Assembly (NCBI GenBank): GCA_951394045.1
Contig: OX595987.1
Location: 2,852,001 to 2,916,000, forward strand
Length of the DNA: 64,000 nucleotides
Source of the DNA: Nitzschia sp. DOCU1
Lineage: Eukaryota > Bacillariophyta > Bacillariophyceae > Bacillariales > Bacillariaceae
Reading direction: 5' to 3'
Shown here: piece after piece, positions 40,830-50,934 of the stretch
Layout: each line of letters starts with the position of its first letter
How positions within the stretch are numbered: position 1 is the first letter of the stretch
The notes under the pieces: model-generated
Database searches by the model: none
The model's input: the letters and a program-made list of their open reading frames with translations, nothing else
Told to the model about the DNA's origin: nothing
Translations under genes and position numbers: made by a program

Positions 40830-41590
40830 GGCAAAAACGTGCTATTTGGTAGCTAGCTTAGTGAATTCTACTAATAGATTGCTAAAAAGTGGATAGCAAC
40901 CTGTGGAAATGGTATACTAAGGTTGGACCATTACTCGTTATTGGATTTGACCCTTGGGTGTCAGGTAGTTGTCAAAAATGTGTGGATAGGCGGAAAAGCT
41001 CGTAGAAACGGGCAAAAACGTGCTATTTGGTAGCTAGCTTAGTGAATTCTACTAATAGATTGCTAAAAAGTGGATAGCAACCTGTTGAAATGGTATACTA
41101 AGGTTAGACCATTACTCGTTATTGGATTTGACCCTTGGGTGTCAGGTAGTTGTCAAAAATGTGTGGATAGGCGGAAGAGCTCGTAGAAACGAGCAAAAAT
41201 GTGCTATTTGGTAGCTAGCTTAGTGAATTCTACTAATAGATTGCTAAAAAGTGGATAGCAACCTGTGGAAATGGTATACTAAGGTTGGACCATTACTCGT
41301 TATTGGATTTGACCCTTGGGTGTCAGGTAGTTGTCAAAAATGTGTGGATAGGCGGGACGTAGAAACGGGCAAAAACGTGCTATTTGGTAGCTAGCTTAGT
41401 GAATTCTACTAATAGATTGCTAAAAAGTGGATAGCAACCTGTGGAAATGGTATACTAAGGTTGGACCATTACTCGTTATTGGATTTGACCCTTGGGTGTC
41501 AGGTAGTTGTCAAAAATGTGTGGATAGGCGGAAAAGCTCGTAGAAACGGGCAAAAACGTGCTATTTTGACCATTACTCGTTATTGGATTG
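40824..41590. repeat. 181-bp minisatellite, four copies plus remnant
   Basis: Units beginning GAAACGGGCAAAAACGTGC occur at 40824, 41005, 41186, 41362 and 41543. Spacings are 181, 181, 176 and 181 bp; the short one has lost bases near 41355. The fifth copy is cut after CTATTTTG and joined to GACCATTACTCGTTATTGG, so it has an internal deletion. Copies differ by a few bases. The unit has no open frame of note. It separates the two unknown ORFs from the recombinase. Confidence 0.92.
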
Positions 41591-41696
41591 GACTGCTGTG
41601 TTGCTATAGTGTGTTTGGTTCATTAAATGATGTACTCCGTTGAATTGTTGGGGGGGGTTCAAACTCGGAACAGGGTGGAAGGTCAAGGTCCTGGAA

Positions 41697-44258
41697 TTAA
41701 CTAGAGGGTAGGACTTGTGGGTAGCATTTGATGCAAACAGGGGGATTGCTGATACACCAAGATGGGTTAGCATCAATGAAGCTGTTGATATTGTTGGAAT
41801 GACAAACTCGGATACAAAGGTGCAGTGCGTTGAGGTACTTCTTGAAAATGTGTCTGGATGGTCGACATTTTTTGCGCCCTTGTTCGTAGAGTAGGTCGAA
41901 GGGTACAGGTGGCTGCTGACCGTCAAAAGCGATGCTGGCAACCTCATGCATGAGTCTATACAGAACCCTGATCACCAATTCACCATGGTGCCCTGAAAGC
42001 CTTGGAAGGATGTCAGGCTTGACTTTGTATTGAACTCTACCTGTTGTGGTTGTACCTGCCTTGACTAGTATTTCCAGAGGAATAATTGATCCGTGGTCAG
42101 TGACACCTGTAAAGTGGAAACCTGGTAGCGTGGGAGGTAGTGTTGAGGGAGTGGTTGCTTGGGAGGCATTGCTGGCTGCTGGCTTGTGTTCATCTGTCGG
42201 GGATGGTTGGATGGTACCTCGTGCAGCTGCAGGACTTGGAGCAGTAGATTCAGGGGAACTGCCTTGCAATTGTAAAGATACCTCCTCTTCCACCGCATTG
42301 TGAAAAAGGGATAGAGCTTTTTGGCGTTGATCTGGGTTTAAACTTTCCTCGACCCACTCCAGGTATGAGGCTTTAGCCCTGTTGTCTGTAAATTTTCTGG
42401 TATAGGAAAGTTGGCACAACTGCCCCGCATTGCGATAGATGGGGCTGTTGCTAGGCACACCCAGCATTTTGGTAACAAAATAACTTGCCGCTTCTGAAAG
42501 TCCACCTAGCTCGATTGGGATGTCTGCAGAAAATTGGTGAATTCGCATAAGGGAGTGTCCGCCTTGGCACAAGAGGCGCTCTTGTGCTGGCCAAATTCGT
42601 TGTATAATGGCTGCTTTGGGGTTAGAATGGATTTCCCGAACTAGGACTGCAGAGTCCGCCTGGTAGCCAAGGGCAGTAGCAGTGTCCTTGTGGCGAGCGT
42701 TTCTCTTGGCAGCTTCGAACTCGCCACCACCCAGTGCCCAGAAGAAATAAAAGGTACGCCTTAGGGAATGAGTGCCCCACTTCAGCAGGCCAGGTTTGAG
42801 AGTGTGGCGGCAGTTTAGGCGGAGACGTGAGCAGATCCAGTTGTGGAATGATTGATGAGGCACAGGGTGGTCGTCCCCTATGGGTGGTTCATTGTCAACG
42901 TTGCCCGGTGCCGGGTTGCCTGGATGTGCAAAAACGTGACGTCGGAAAACGTGACCTGAGTCATGAGTTGCACAGTGAATGAAAATAAGGAGATGGCGGA
43001 GATAGCATTGCTCGGGAAAGTCATCTTTAAAGGAAATTTTGTAAAGGTGAACCTGGTTGTCGTTTTTCTCCTTTACACCTTGAACCAGGTACTTAATTCC
43101 ACAGTGACTATTGACTTGCCAAAGTTGCCGATGTTCGTCTTTCTCAAAATCCTGAAAAGATACGTCGTGCAGACCATCAAATCGGAGGGCCCCATCAAGG
43201 GCATTGAGTAACATCACATAAAATTGGAACTGGGTGATGTGGAAGTCAGCCTGGGTAACATGGTGGTGAATGTCCACAAGATCGGAGGGAAGAAGTACGT
43301 CACGTTTTCGGACACAGTAGTTTCGCCGGTTGTTCTCGGCCATAAGCCACTTTCTTAGCATTTTAGCTACATCAGAGCAAATTGGATTGCCTGTGTTACA
43401 GAAGTTCTGGATTGGGTGATATTGGCAGGGGGTCAGTTGACGGTTGATAAAATGGTTGAAGCAGTTTTCGCAGCGAGGGGTGTAGTTCCCACCATTCTTG
43501 TGCTTGGTGCATAGAAAGGTGACAGCCGCAAATAAACTTTGAAACCGGTGGTGGTTGAAGGTTCCACCTTCTGCAAGAATTGGTACATCATGAACATCAC
43601 AGAGTGGTTGATCGCTTGTATTGGGGCAGAACAGTGGGGACTTCTTTAGCAGAAATCGATGGTCGCAATATGCCTTAAGGTGGTCTGCATTTATGGATGG
43701 AATAAATGCAATGGGGGGTGTTGCAAGAAGAATCAACATACTCTCGTAATCGCCCAACATTGCTAGGAACATCCAAAGCTTGCCTAGCTTATCCTCGTAG
43801 GAATTGGTGGTTGTGGGCTTGAGACTGGAACCACGAAAGCGAGGGGAAGAAGCCACCTCCTTGTGGTATTTGGACAGAAACTGTGTATCCCGTTCCTCTG
43901 TCGACAACCCTGCAAAACATGCTTGTTGAAGTTGTTCCTGTGTTTTTCGGTCATCTGGATCAGCATATTGCTGGTACCTGCCAGCATGGTTGGTGAGCCA
44001 GAGGATATTGCAATCAGGGATCTGGATTCTTAATCTTTCGGCGGCGGCGACTAGCCCATCAATCACCTTTTGTCCTAGGTATCTGTTGATGAACCTATCC
44101 ATGCAGCGGGCATCTAGTGAGAAGTGAAATGAAGTATCCTGCCATAGTGCCGGGTCTGGAGCTGGATTGGGTAGGTTGGAAGGTGGCATGTTGGAACTCT
44201 TGGAAAATTGTGGAGGGTTGGCTAACGAGGAGTCAGAAAAGGCAATCTGACCATCCAT
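41697..44258 (-). CDS. Tyrosine recombinase (Crypton/Starship-captain-like)
   Basis: An 853-residue protein with the catalytic set of tyrosine recombinases: Arg359 in GALRFDGLHD, Lys396 in YLVQGVKEKN on a predicted hairpin, His497 and Arg500 in THSLRRTFYFFWALGGG, His523 in RNARHKD, and a candidate nucleophile Tyr532 in TATALGYQ. The N-terminal 300 residues have Cys/His pairs (CTKHKNGGNYTPRCENCFNHF, CQYH) that may bind zinc and DNA. The C-terminus has a Ser/Pro linker and a basic tail (YEQGRKKCRPSRHIFKKYL). Enzymes of this type cut and join DNA through a 3'-phosphotyrosine and move Cryptons and Starships as circles. All key residues are intact, so it may be active. It starts at the first ATG. 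Confidence 0.85.
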   Translation of the reverse strand: MDGQIAFSDSSLANPPQFSKSSNMPPSNLPNPAPDPALWQDTSFHFSLDARCMDRFINRYLGQKVIDGLVAAAERLRIQIPDCNILWLTNHAGRYQQYADPDDRKTQEQLQQACFAGLSTEERDTQFLSKYHKEVASSPRFRGSSLKPTTTNSYEDKLGKLWMFLAMLGDYESMLILLATPPIAFIPSINADHLKAYCDHRFLLKKSPLFCPNTSDQPLCDVHDVPILAEGGTFNHHRFQSLFAAVTFLCTKHKNGGNYTPRCENCFNHFINRQLTPCQYHPIQNFCNTGNPICSDVAKMLRKWLMAENNRRNYCVRKRDVLLPSDLVDIHHHVTQADFHITQFQFYVMLLNALDGALRFDGLHDVSFQDFEKDEHRQLWQVNSHCGIKYLVQGVKEKNDNQVHLYKISFKDDFPEQCYLRHLLIFIHCATHDSGHVFRRHVFAHPGNPAPGNVDNEPPIGDDHPVPHQSFHNWICSRLRLNCRHTLKPGLLKWGTHSLRRTFYFFWALGGGEFEAAKRNARHKDTATALGYQADSAVLVREIHSNPKAAIIQRIWPAQERLLCQGGHSLMRIHQFSADIPIELGGLSEAASYFVTKMLGVPSNSPIYRNAGQLCQLSYTRKFTDNRAKASYLEWVEESLNPDQRQKALSLFHNAVEEEVSLQLQGSSPESTAPSPAAARGTIQPSPTDEHKPAASNASQATTPSTLPPTLPGFHFTGVTDHGSIIPLEILVKAGTTTTGRVQYKVKPDILPRLSGHHGELVIRVLYRLMHEVASIAFDGQQPPVPFDLLYEQGRKKCRPSRHIFKKYLNALHLCIRVCHSNNINSFIDANPSWCISNPPVCIKCYPQVLPSS

Positions 44259-44869
44259 CGCTCAAAGGTGACGTTGCTTGGTTGGGGTAGGAATGTGGGG
44301 ACGTGACACACCCCCTGAGGATGACCGAAGGGTGAGTGGCAATCGAGGACTAGATGGAGTGGTGGGTAGGGGCTTCGGTCGCCAAATATTCGCTTAAAAG
44401 TTTGGTACTTAAAAAGAATTGTATATACAACAGCAGTACGAAGGATCGTATCAGTGGAGTCGGGACTACCAGATCTAGCTATAGTACAGTAGCTAGAGAG
44501 ACCTCCAACTGTGCCAAAAGCCACCATTGGACACTTGTGCCAACTCGAGAGCAGGCCCACTGTCGGCATTGTAGATATGGCCGAGACCATCATGATGGGC
44601 CTCGTCATGGCCAAGACTTCTACGGCTGTGAACCCTTTTGTTCTAAGAGTGATATGATTTAAGTATGCTAACTGGCTAGTGTGTCCACTACTCTGCTTTA
44701 CCTTATGCTGGAGGAAAGTCAACTATGGAAAACCCTCCCACCCTCCCCTCCCACAGGAGACAAGAGACAGGATTAGGCTAAGAGACTCGTGCATCCGCTC
44801 GCGACAACCTCTTTAAGTAGGCATCAAGAAAAAATGTAGCAGGTGGCATCCTACTTGTGGACAAGGCGT
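44259..44869. other. Right flank of the accessory block
   Basis: About 610 bp with no convincing gene. A 166-aa minus-strand open frame (44222-44722) overlaps the recombinase start and has no recognisable features. The right end of the element should be here, but no terminal repeat was identified. Confidence 0.35.
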
Positions 44870-46057
44870 CTATTCCTTGTCGGGCTTTGGTGCCAGCATT
44901 GCACCTTTTGCGATAATACCGAGTGAAAATAGTGCAAACGCGCCGCTAAGCAGTGGTAGGATGATCGGACCATCCAATTGACCAGTAGACCAAACCATCC
45001 ACAGAGAATCAAACGTCGACTTGAGGCTAGCGCCACTGGCAATCATCAAAGCAAGGACCACAAGCGGCAGCAATAGATTCGTTGTCAAACCAGTGAGGAT
45101 AAGTAGTTGCTGGGAAAAGCCCGCAACGGCAGGTTGGAACAAGAATGATCGGAGATCATCCAGCTGCGGATTTACCAGGCTCTTTGTATTTGGTGCTCGG
45201 ACAAATATTGTAGGATTCGTGGCGTATCGAGTTTCGGGAAAGAGCTTGGCCATCACATCTGGGATGGGAGCGTAGAAACCATTGCTTTCATCTTCCTTCA
45301 GCAATTTTTTAATTGCTTTTGTGTTAATAATGTAAGCCGTCGTACCCAGTGCACTTCCAACGCCACATGACAGTTTCACGATATCCTTAAACTCGGTGTT
45401 CGCCAATTTCAAGTCTGGGACATAAGGATTGTAAGACAGGTGAATCATATCCCAGCCGGGATTGGTCGTGATGTATTTGCCCACCGAGTCAATTAGCCCC
45501 TGCTTGAGCTGCCCACTGCTCAATGCTAGATTGTCCTCTAATATCAGCACATTGAGATCTCTTTCTTGACGCCTCTCCGAAACGGCTAAATTGGCTTTTG
45601 GGATAAGTGTCCCAAGAAAACCGTCAAACAGGTTCTTCTGTCCTTTGCTCTGCGCCGATTGCAGCACGTTAGACAGGACAGATATGTGAGACGTGTAGCA
45701 GCCTCGAATTCGATTCTCGTCGTCTGTATCGAACTCTTTCACTTGCAATTTCTCCAGAAGGCCGACCCCATCAAGTATTGTTTTCGCTCGTTCAAGCCGT
45801 TCTCCACCGGCGTCGGCATTTGGACAAGTAATAAGGTAGACACCATCGAGAAACGACCAGTCGAGCGATTCAGCCCTGGCGTCAGCCCTAGCAAGCGTAT
45901 CCATACTAACCCCAAGTGAAATAGGCCTTTGTTGGAATGGTCGTTTCGCATGGCCAAGATTATTTATGTTCGGCGTAGGCTGATATCCCTCCGTTGCGCT
46001 CAGCGACACAGCAAACGATAGCAGACCAAAAACGGTGGTCTTTCCCTTTCGGTTCAT
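44870..46057 (-). CDS. GT25-like glycosyltransferase, membrane-anchored
   Basis: A 395-residue single-exon protein. A signal peptide covers residues 1-24. The catalytic region resembles glycosyltransferase family 25: VYLITCPNADAGGERLERAKTIL at the start, GCYTSHISVLSNVL (the conserved GC-x2-SH), VLILEDNLAL (ExD-type metal site) and GWDMIHLSYNPY. The C-terminus has two hydrophobic helices (LLLPLVVLALMIASGASL and PLLSGAFALFSLGIIAKGAML). GT25 enzymes transfer galactose or other sugars, for example to collagen hydroxylysine or lipopolysaccharide. Residence in the ER or Golgi is inferred. The donor site LED-N is less canonical than ExD, so activity is uncertain. Confidence 0.7.
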   Translation of the reverse strand: MNRKGKTTVFGLLSFAVSLSATEGYQPTPNINNLGHAKRPFQQRPISLGVSMDTLARADARAESLDWSFLDGVYLITCPNADAGGERLERAKTILDGVGLLEKLQVKEFDTDDENRIRGCYTSHISVLSNVLQSAQSKGQKNLFDGFLGTLIPKANLAVSERRQERDLNVLILEDNLALSSGQLKQGLIDSVGKYITTNPGWDMIHLSYNPYVPDLKLANTEFKDIVKLSCGVGSALGTTAYIINTKAIKKLLKEDESNGFYAPIPDVMAKLFPETRYATNPTIFVRAPNTKSLVNPQLDDLRSFLFQPAVAGFSQQLLILTGLTTNLLLPLVVLALMIASGASLKSTFDSLWMVWSTGQLDGPIILPLLSGAFALFSLGIIAKGAMLAPKPDKE

Positions 46058-46513
46058 TGCTACAACCTTTCCTAAAGACCGATGATCGTCCTGAATTTAA
46101 AATTGGATTCCAAATATCAACACCACCAAAGATGAGCTTCGACCTAAACACTAATCACCGATGACGGCTCCTACAGGTGGAAGCTAATCATGACAGTTTC
46201 GATGTTGAAGTCATGCGGTTATTCCTGCGATCGTCGGAGGGAAATTTCTAAGTCCAAGTAGTCGTTTGGTCCAAAACAAGTCAGCAAGCTGTCGCGACCG
46301 GCGCGCGATAGAGGTGGTTCCGTCGGCAACCCTTGGTCAACTTGGAGGAGGTCCTTCCTTAAATTTCGTGCCGAGAGAGATTAGTTAGTAAGTCTCATGG
46401 ATTAGTAGTGAACTTTTTATCTGAGAGATGCATCATGCCAGTGGTGACTTCATAACTTTCGGAACTATTCATACCACTCCGAAGCTCTATTAAATGGCAG
46501 TGAATGCGATGCG
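46058..46513. other. Divergent promoter region between GT25-like gene and REV7
   Basis: A 456-bp gap between two outward-facing starts. No coding region seen. Confidence 0.4.
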
Positions 46514-47204
46514 ATGAGTAGCACCGAAGACTGGGTGAAGAGCCTCTGGTGTTCGGTACTTGAAATGGTTGTGCATCAAGGTAAAGTGAAAGGAGCCGCC
46601 GTGCTGCAAGCTGGTAACTCCTCGTGTTATCGCAGCTGACCACTTTATTGCGAAAGTCCTTTTTGTACGCCAAATTTATCCACAAGAATCATTTTGCCCA
46701 GCCACATTTTTGGGTATCAGGAGCAAAGTGAATCGTCACCCTGAGGTTGTTGATTACATATCACAGACGATTGAGTTGTCTGTCTCTGCTGTGGCGACTG
46801 GCGATTCAAATGAAATAGTTCTGGTCCTGTTCGACCATGGAAGGAACGTTGACCGTGAAAAATACACTTTCTACTTTGAAAACAAACTTGGTAAGGCCAC
46901 AAGCACGAGAGAAGAAGTTGAACGAGAAATGCGTGAAATGCTTCTGAGCGCCCAAACGTTGGAAGGTGTGAAGGATCCAAGCTGGACCCCTGAAACGAGC
47001 TTCCGGATAATGGTGCTCCTGACTTCCGAAACCCAATCATGTACTGCTCTGACGGATGCGGTGTCCGAAGGCCAATGGTATTGTCCCGGTGATTCGTTGT
47101 CGGAAGCCCGGAAATCCCAGCGCCGACGGCCAGTCCACCATATGGGTACCCGCGGGTGTCAATTCTACGCAGAATTAGATCTGGCAGAGAGCCACAACCC
47201 CTAA
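46514..47204 (+). CDS. REV7: REV7/MAD2L2 HORMA-domain protein (DNA polymerase zeta subunit)
   Basis: Two exons, join(46514-46580, 46657-47204), give 204 aa. The 76-nt intron has donor GTAAAG and acceptor GCGAAAG, with a phase-1 Val codon restored. The joined N-terminus reads SVLEMVVHQVLFVRQIYP, matching the HORMA start of REV7. Next come VNRHPEVVDYISQTIEL and NEIVLVLFDHGRNVDREKYTF, both typical of MAD2L2 rather than MAD2, and the protein closes with a strand like that of the safety belt (CQFYAELDLAES). REV7 clamps REV3 and REV1 for translesion synthesis and acts in shieldin-type end protection in animals. The acceptor is not pyrimidine-rich, but no other choice keeps the motif. Confidence 0.88.
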
Positions 47205-47303
47205 AGGGTCTGAGCACAACTTTGACTACTTCACTATATAGTTGCATCTAGACGAAGATCGGTCGATATATCGAAATCCTTTCACCTTTTGCTGCCTTGC
47301 GAA

Positions 47304-47440
47304 TCCCATTTCCAAAAAATCCATTGCTCAATCCATTGCCCTTCCATTGCTCGTAATCCATTCCAATCCATTGCACATTTTCCCATTCCAATATCCTTCG
47401 CAGGCAAGCAAAAATGCTTCAATCCATTCCATTCCATATC
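47304..47440. repeat. Degenerate CCATT-rich repeat
   Basis: About 140 bp between convergent REV7 and NOT4, dominated by ATCCATTGC / TTCCATTCC words. It reads as a diverged microsatellite. Confidence 0.75.
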
Positions 47441-47520
47441 AATTTCTCCAACCATATATCTTTCGATCCGTGATACAAAATTATTTGCTTTCATTTACGA
47501 CATCAAGGAACCGGCCTTCT

Positions 47521-50342
47521 CTACCAGATGCTGCCCGGCGCTTGCCTCTGGTTCTGCTTCATACCACCTTGCCCAATCGCCCCGATAGGATTTCCACCTA
47601 ACGAGGACTGGAAAGCTCCATTCCACTGGTGACCAGGCTGCTGCATACCGGGGTTGCCAGGATACTGAATCGACTGATTAGGTCCTGGCGCCGAGTTCCA
47701 GTCGTGCGCTCCTCCGCCAATCGTTCCGAAGCTGTTTCCTTGGTTGTAGGAGCTCCCACTGGTGATGTGCACCCCTGGCAACAGGCTCTGAAGGAGGGCG
47801 ATGTCACTCTTAGGGCCGCCGCCACCAATGGGCGCATGACCCATGGGACCTGGTCCTCCGCCGATGGTCAGACCACCAATCAAGCCGTTATTTTGGTTGG
47901 ACATACCAGGACCGATGACACCTTGTGCCGGTAAAGAGTTACCATTCAATGCCGAAATCGGGGGCTGGCTCGAAGGCATAGGCGTGCCCCACAAATCCGA
48001 CGACTCACGCAGGGAACCCGATCCCGTAGGAAGATTGATTCCCAGCATGGACGCCAGCGCGGAGCTCCCAGACCCACGAAAACCGCCACCAATAGTACCG
48101 CCGCCGATGACACTTCCACCAACGTGCCCGGAATTTGGTCCGGGGTGGCCACCGTTCCCCCACGAGCCACCAGGGCCCGAAGGAACCACGGGATCGAGTC
48201 CCAGCGGGGTCGAGTTCCATTTGTCTTTGGTGCTACCAATCGGAGCGCCTCCAATGGCAGGTTTGTTGGTAGAAGACTTGAGCGGTCCGTTGAACACCTC
48301 CCCGCCCAAAACACTGAGAGGTTCGCCTCCCAAAGACGAAAGGGGGCTGGGTCCTTCAGCGTTGATGTCATTCATGCCAAGGACAGCTCCGACAGTCGGT
48401 GCTATGGGCACAGGAGCCGCAATGACAGCACCACCAATTGAAGATGGCCCTTCGACACGGATAGGTGCTGGATAGGACTTATGCGAGGAGCTCTGCGACG
48501 CCGGTGATCCTGGGGCCGATCCATTCTTGACGCCATTCTTCTTGCCAGTGCGGAGATTCGTCAATTTTGTCGTATTAGTAGCGCTGTTTGTAATTTCACT
48601 CGATTTGCTTCCTTTGGCAGCAGAAGCACGTTTCAACGGAGTCAACGGCGTGAGGGTGGTATGCGGGGCTGGTGTTTCATTGCTGATACTATGGACACCT
48701 GCTACCACCGACGCTGCCGAGATTGGACCACCTATACCGGGTCCAACACTCTTTCGAGAAAGTTGTGCTGTAGATCCAATAGGTGCCTTGGGCACCGCAG
48801 TAGTTGTAGTCGTTGTCGCGCCTACTGACGCAGCTCGTGCAACGGTGGGAGGGGCCGGAATAGTGCCACCAATCATGCCACCCGACGATGCAACTGCATT
48901 CGCAGCCGCAATGGTCGGAAACGCCGTTGGCGAATTGACCGATGCCGAGCGCGTTTGTGCCGCCCCTGGAGGAGGGGGGACTAGAGGAGCAGTAGTCTTG
49001 GCCGGCTCATCGAAGGTAGGTGGTGGAAATACGGGGTTGGTGGAAGCCCGACCAGTTCCCGAAGGACCGCCTCCTCCGGTGCGGCGCCGAGGGGCACTGC
49101 CGGCGGCACCGCTAGCCGCACTGAGCGCTTGTTGAACGATCTGCTGTTGGCGGGCCAGAACATCACGCCCACTTGTAACATAGCCTGCTTGAATTTCCTG
49201 TTTCGTAAAGGTGTCTTCCACGTCACCCATTTGATGCAGGTAAGTGCACTCAGGATTATTACAGCGAACATTCTTGATAAAGGCGGAGCAATACTTCGAG
49301 GTCCCGTAGGACGCTCGGATATTCCTTCCCTCCATGAAGAAGCCGTCTAGAGCCAGAATACATGATAGCGTATCCTCCTGTCGAGATGAAAGGTTAGTCG
49401 TGAGCAGTAGAGTCTCCTTATGAATGTGACTGCTATTGCTGGATTCCTTACCTTGTGGACGAAGGTTACATAGGCGGATGCGCTCGCTCGTCTCAAGTCG
49501 CCTCCAGTCGTCTGACTACGGTTGAGAACAATCTTTGAAATCTTTCCATACTGCCCAAAATACTCCGGCTTTCGTAGAATGTCCTCGCTCGCAATCGACA
49601 TGGGAAGCCCCACCGCGTACACCAAATTTCTACGAATCACCCTCATATTTGCAAGCTGCGTCCGATCTTTCGGCACCTCCATTTGTCCTTTCAGGTTTCC
49701 GCCCGTCAGTGCTGCAATACCTTCTCCATCCGAAGAGTTCCCGTCACTGCTCGACGGTGGCAGTTGCTGCCGTTGTCGATCTCGGTCGCGCTTTGCGGCC
49801 GCCTCCTTTTCCTTATTTGCTTTCAGCACTTCTTCTACATCGACAGCGCTAAATTCATGCGGATCGTCTCCATATGGCGTACGACATGCTGGACACAGAC
49901 CTGATTCTGATTCTCGGATCCGGTGCCAGCACCACATACACACTTGATAGCCACATTTGCACGGAAAGAACTGACGATCCGAAATATCAAGCTCCTCACA
50001 ACACAGCGGGCAAACGTAGTCGCTCTAAAATCAAACAAAATATACAGGTGAGATTACGCAGTCTTCTTGATGTGAACGACTGTATCGGTGGTATTTCGGT
50101 TCCTTTTCATGCAGGGAAACATGGTGGCAGTGCCGCCACCAATTTTTGCCACCAAGCAAGCACGAGAACGAAGTCGAAAAATGCGTGTAGGCAAGCGTAG
50201 GATTCGTACGACTGCATGGTAGACACGGCGATTCAACTTCTTTTCGGCGCTCCTTCTCATTGTTATTGCTCTTCATTCGATCAAACAAAAACAACGGCAT
50301 TGTCCCGCTCGAAATAGTCTCCATTCGACTTACATCATCCAT
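47521..50342 (-). CDS. NOT4: NOT4/CNOT4 E3 ubiquitin ligase (RING + RRM + CCCH)
   Basis: Three exons, complement(50334-50342, 49452-50024, 47521-49377), give 812 aa. Exon 1 is only 9 nt (ATGGATGAT before GTAAGT), so the protein starts MDDSDYVCPLCCEELDI, as NOT4 does. The C4C4 RING continues DRQFFPCKCGYQVCMWCWHRIRE...LCPACRTPYG. The RRM follows (LVYAVGLPMSIASEDILRKPEYFGQYGKISKIVL...ASAYVTFVHKEDTLSCILALDG) and then a CCCH finger (KYCSAFIKNVRCNNPECTYLHQ). The last 500 residues are low-complexity Gly/Ser/Pro. NOT4 ubiquitinates stalled-ribosome and other targets as part of CCR4-NOT. Introns are 309 and 74 nt. Confidence 0.93.
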
Positions 50343-50934
50343 AGTTGTCGTAGGTAGAACTTATGAAAAATGCACCCTTTTGTTACTGCTCGAAATTGTG
50401 AAAGCCTGCAATGGCGTCGTCGTGATGAGTGCTCGTTCGTGCGAGTGGGTGGGGCCACAGCATCCCCGTCAGTTAGTCTTCTGTGCGTGTGGTCCTCGTG
50501 TCGTTCTTGTTCCGTCCGATGGCCGCGAGACAACGGTTCTTCATCGATTTTCATCCGCGCGAGCAATTGACTGGGCGACATGAGTTGACGTGGCCTGACA
50601 CCACCAATCATCGGCGGTAAACAAATGGGACTAAATAGAAGGATTGATAATTTCAAATCATTCAAATAAACGATTAAGCGATGAACCCAAGTCGTCAGAC
50701 TCGCTGCTAATGCGTTAAATACCACAATTTCTTATTTCCCCGAAGAACACTCACCCGGGATCGATTTTTCACGAAAGACGACTTCTTGGACCACCTTCGT
50801 TTCGTTGCTCGCACCCTCCCTTTAGCGCTTCGTGGCCCGCGGCCGCAACGAAAAAAATTGGATCATATCCATTTTGCTGTCGACGGATCTCCACTTCTTT
50901 ATTGAATTTACTCTTACCTTACGCTCTGCCTCAC
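50343..50934. other. Divergent intergenic region
   Basis: About 590 bp between the starts of NOT4 and an unknown gene. No supported coding region. Confidence 0.4.

Larger units (their letters stand above)
29689..44258. mobile_element. Large tyrosine-recombinase accessory element (approximate limits)
   Basis: This block of about 14.6 kb is unlike its surroundings. It has seven ORFs in order: PIP-box protein (+), acidic Cys-rich protein (-), zinc-finger protein (-), Ulp1-type protease protein (-), two overlapping unknown ORFs (+), and tyrosine recombinase (-). I could not place introns in any of them, while most nearby genes have them. Four gaps hold tandem or inverted repeats sharing the core GGCCACCTACCARTT. 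Tyrosine recombinases drive Cryptons, DIRS elements and fungal Starships; Ulp1 proteases occur in several eukaryotic DNA transposons. The limits are those of the first hairpin and the last ORF; true ends were not found. The recombinase gene could be a separate Crypton next to a different element, since it lies beyond the last shared motif. Confidence 0.65.

Noticed and set aside
40824..41590. Regular repeats considered as a CRISPR-like array.
   Set aside because: The units are contiguous 181-bp copies without unique spacers, in a eukaryotic nuclear context.
44222..44722. A 166-aa minus-strand frame between the recombinase and the GT25-like gene.
   Set aside because: It overlaps the recombinase start, has no recognisable domain, and its reading looks like translated flank.
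46717..47247. A 176-aa frame antisense to REV7.
   Set aside because: The plus strand carries clear HORMA-domain motifs; the antisense frame has none.
48527..49135. A 202-aa plus-strand frame rich in Val, Ala and Gly.
   Set aside because: It is the antisense of the low-complexity Gly/Ser/Pro tail of NOT4.
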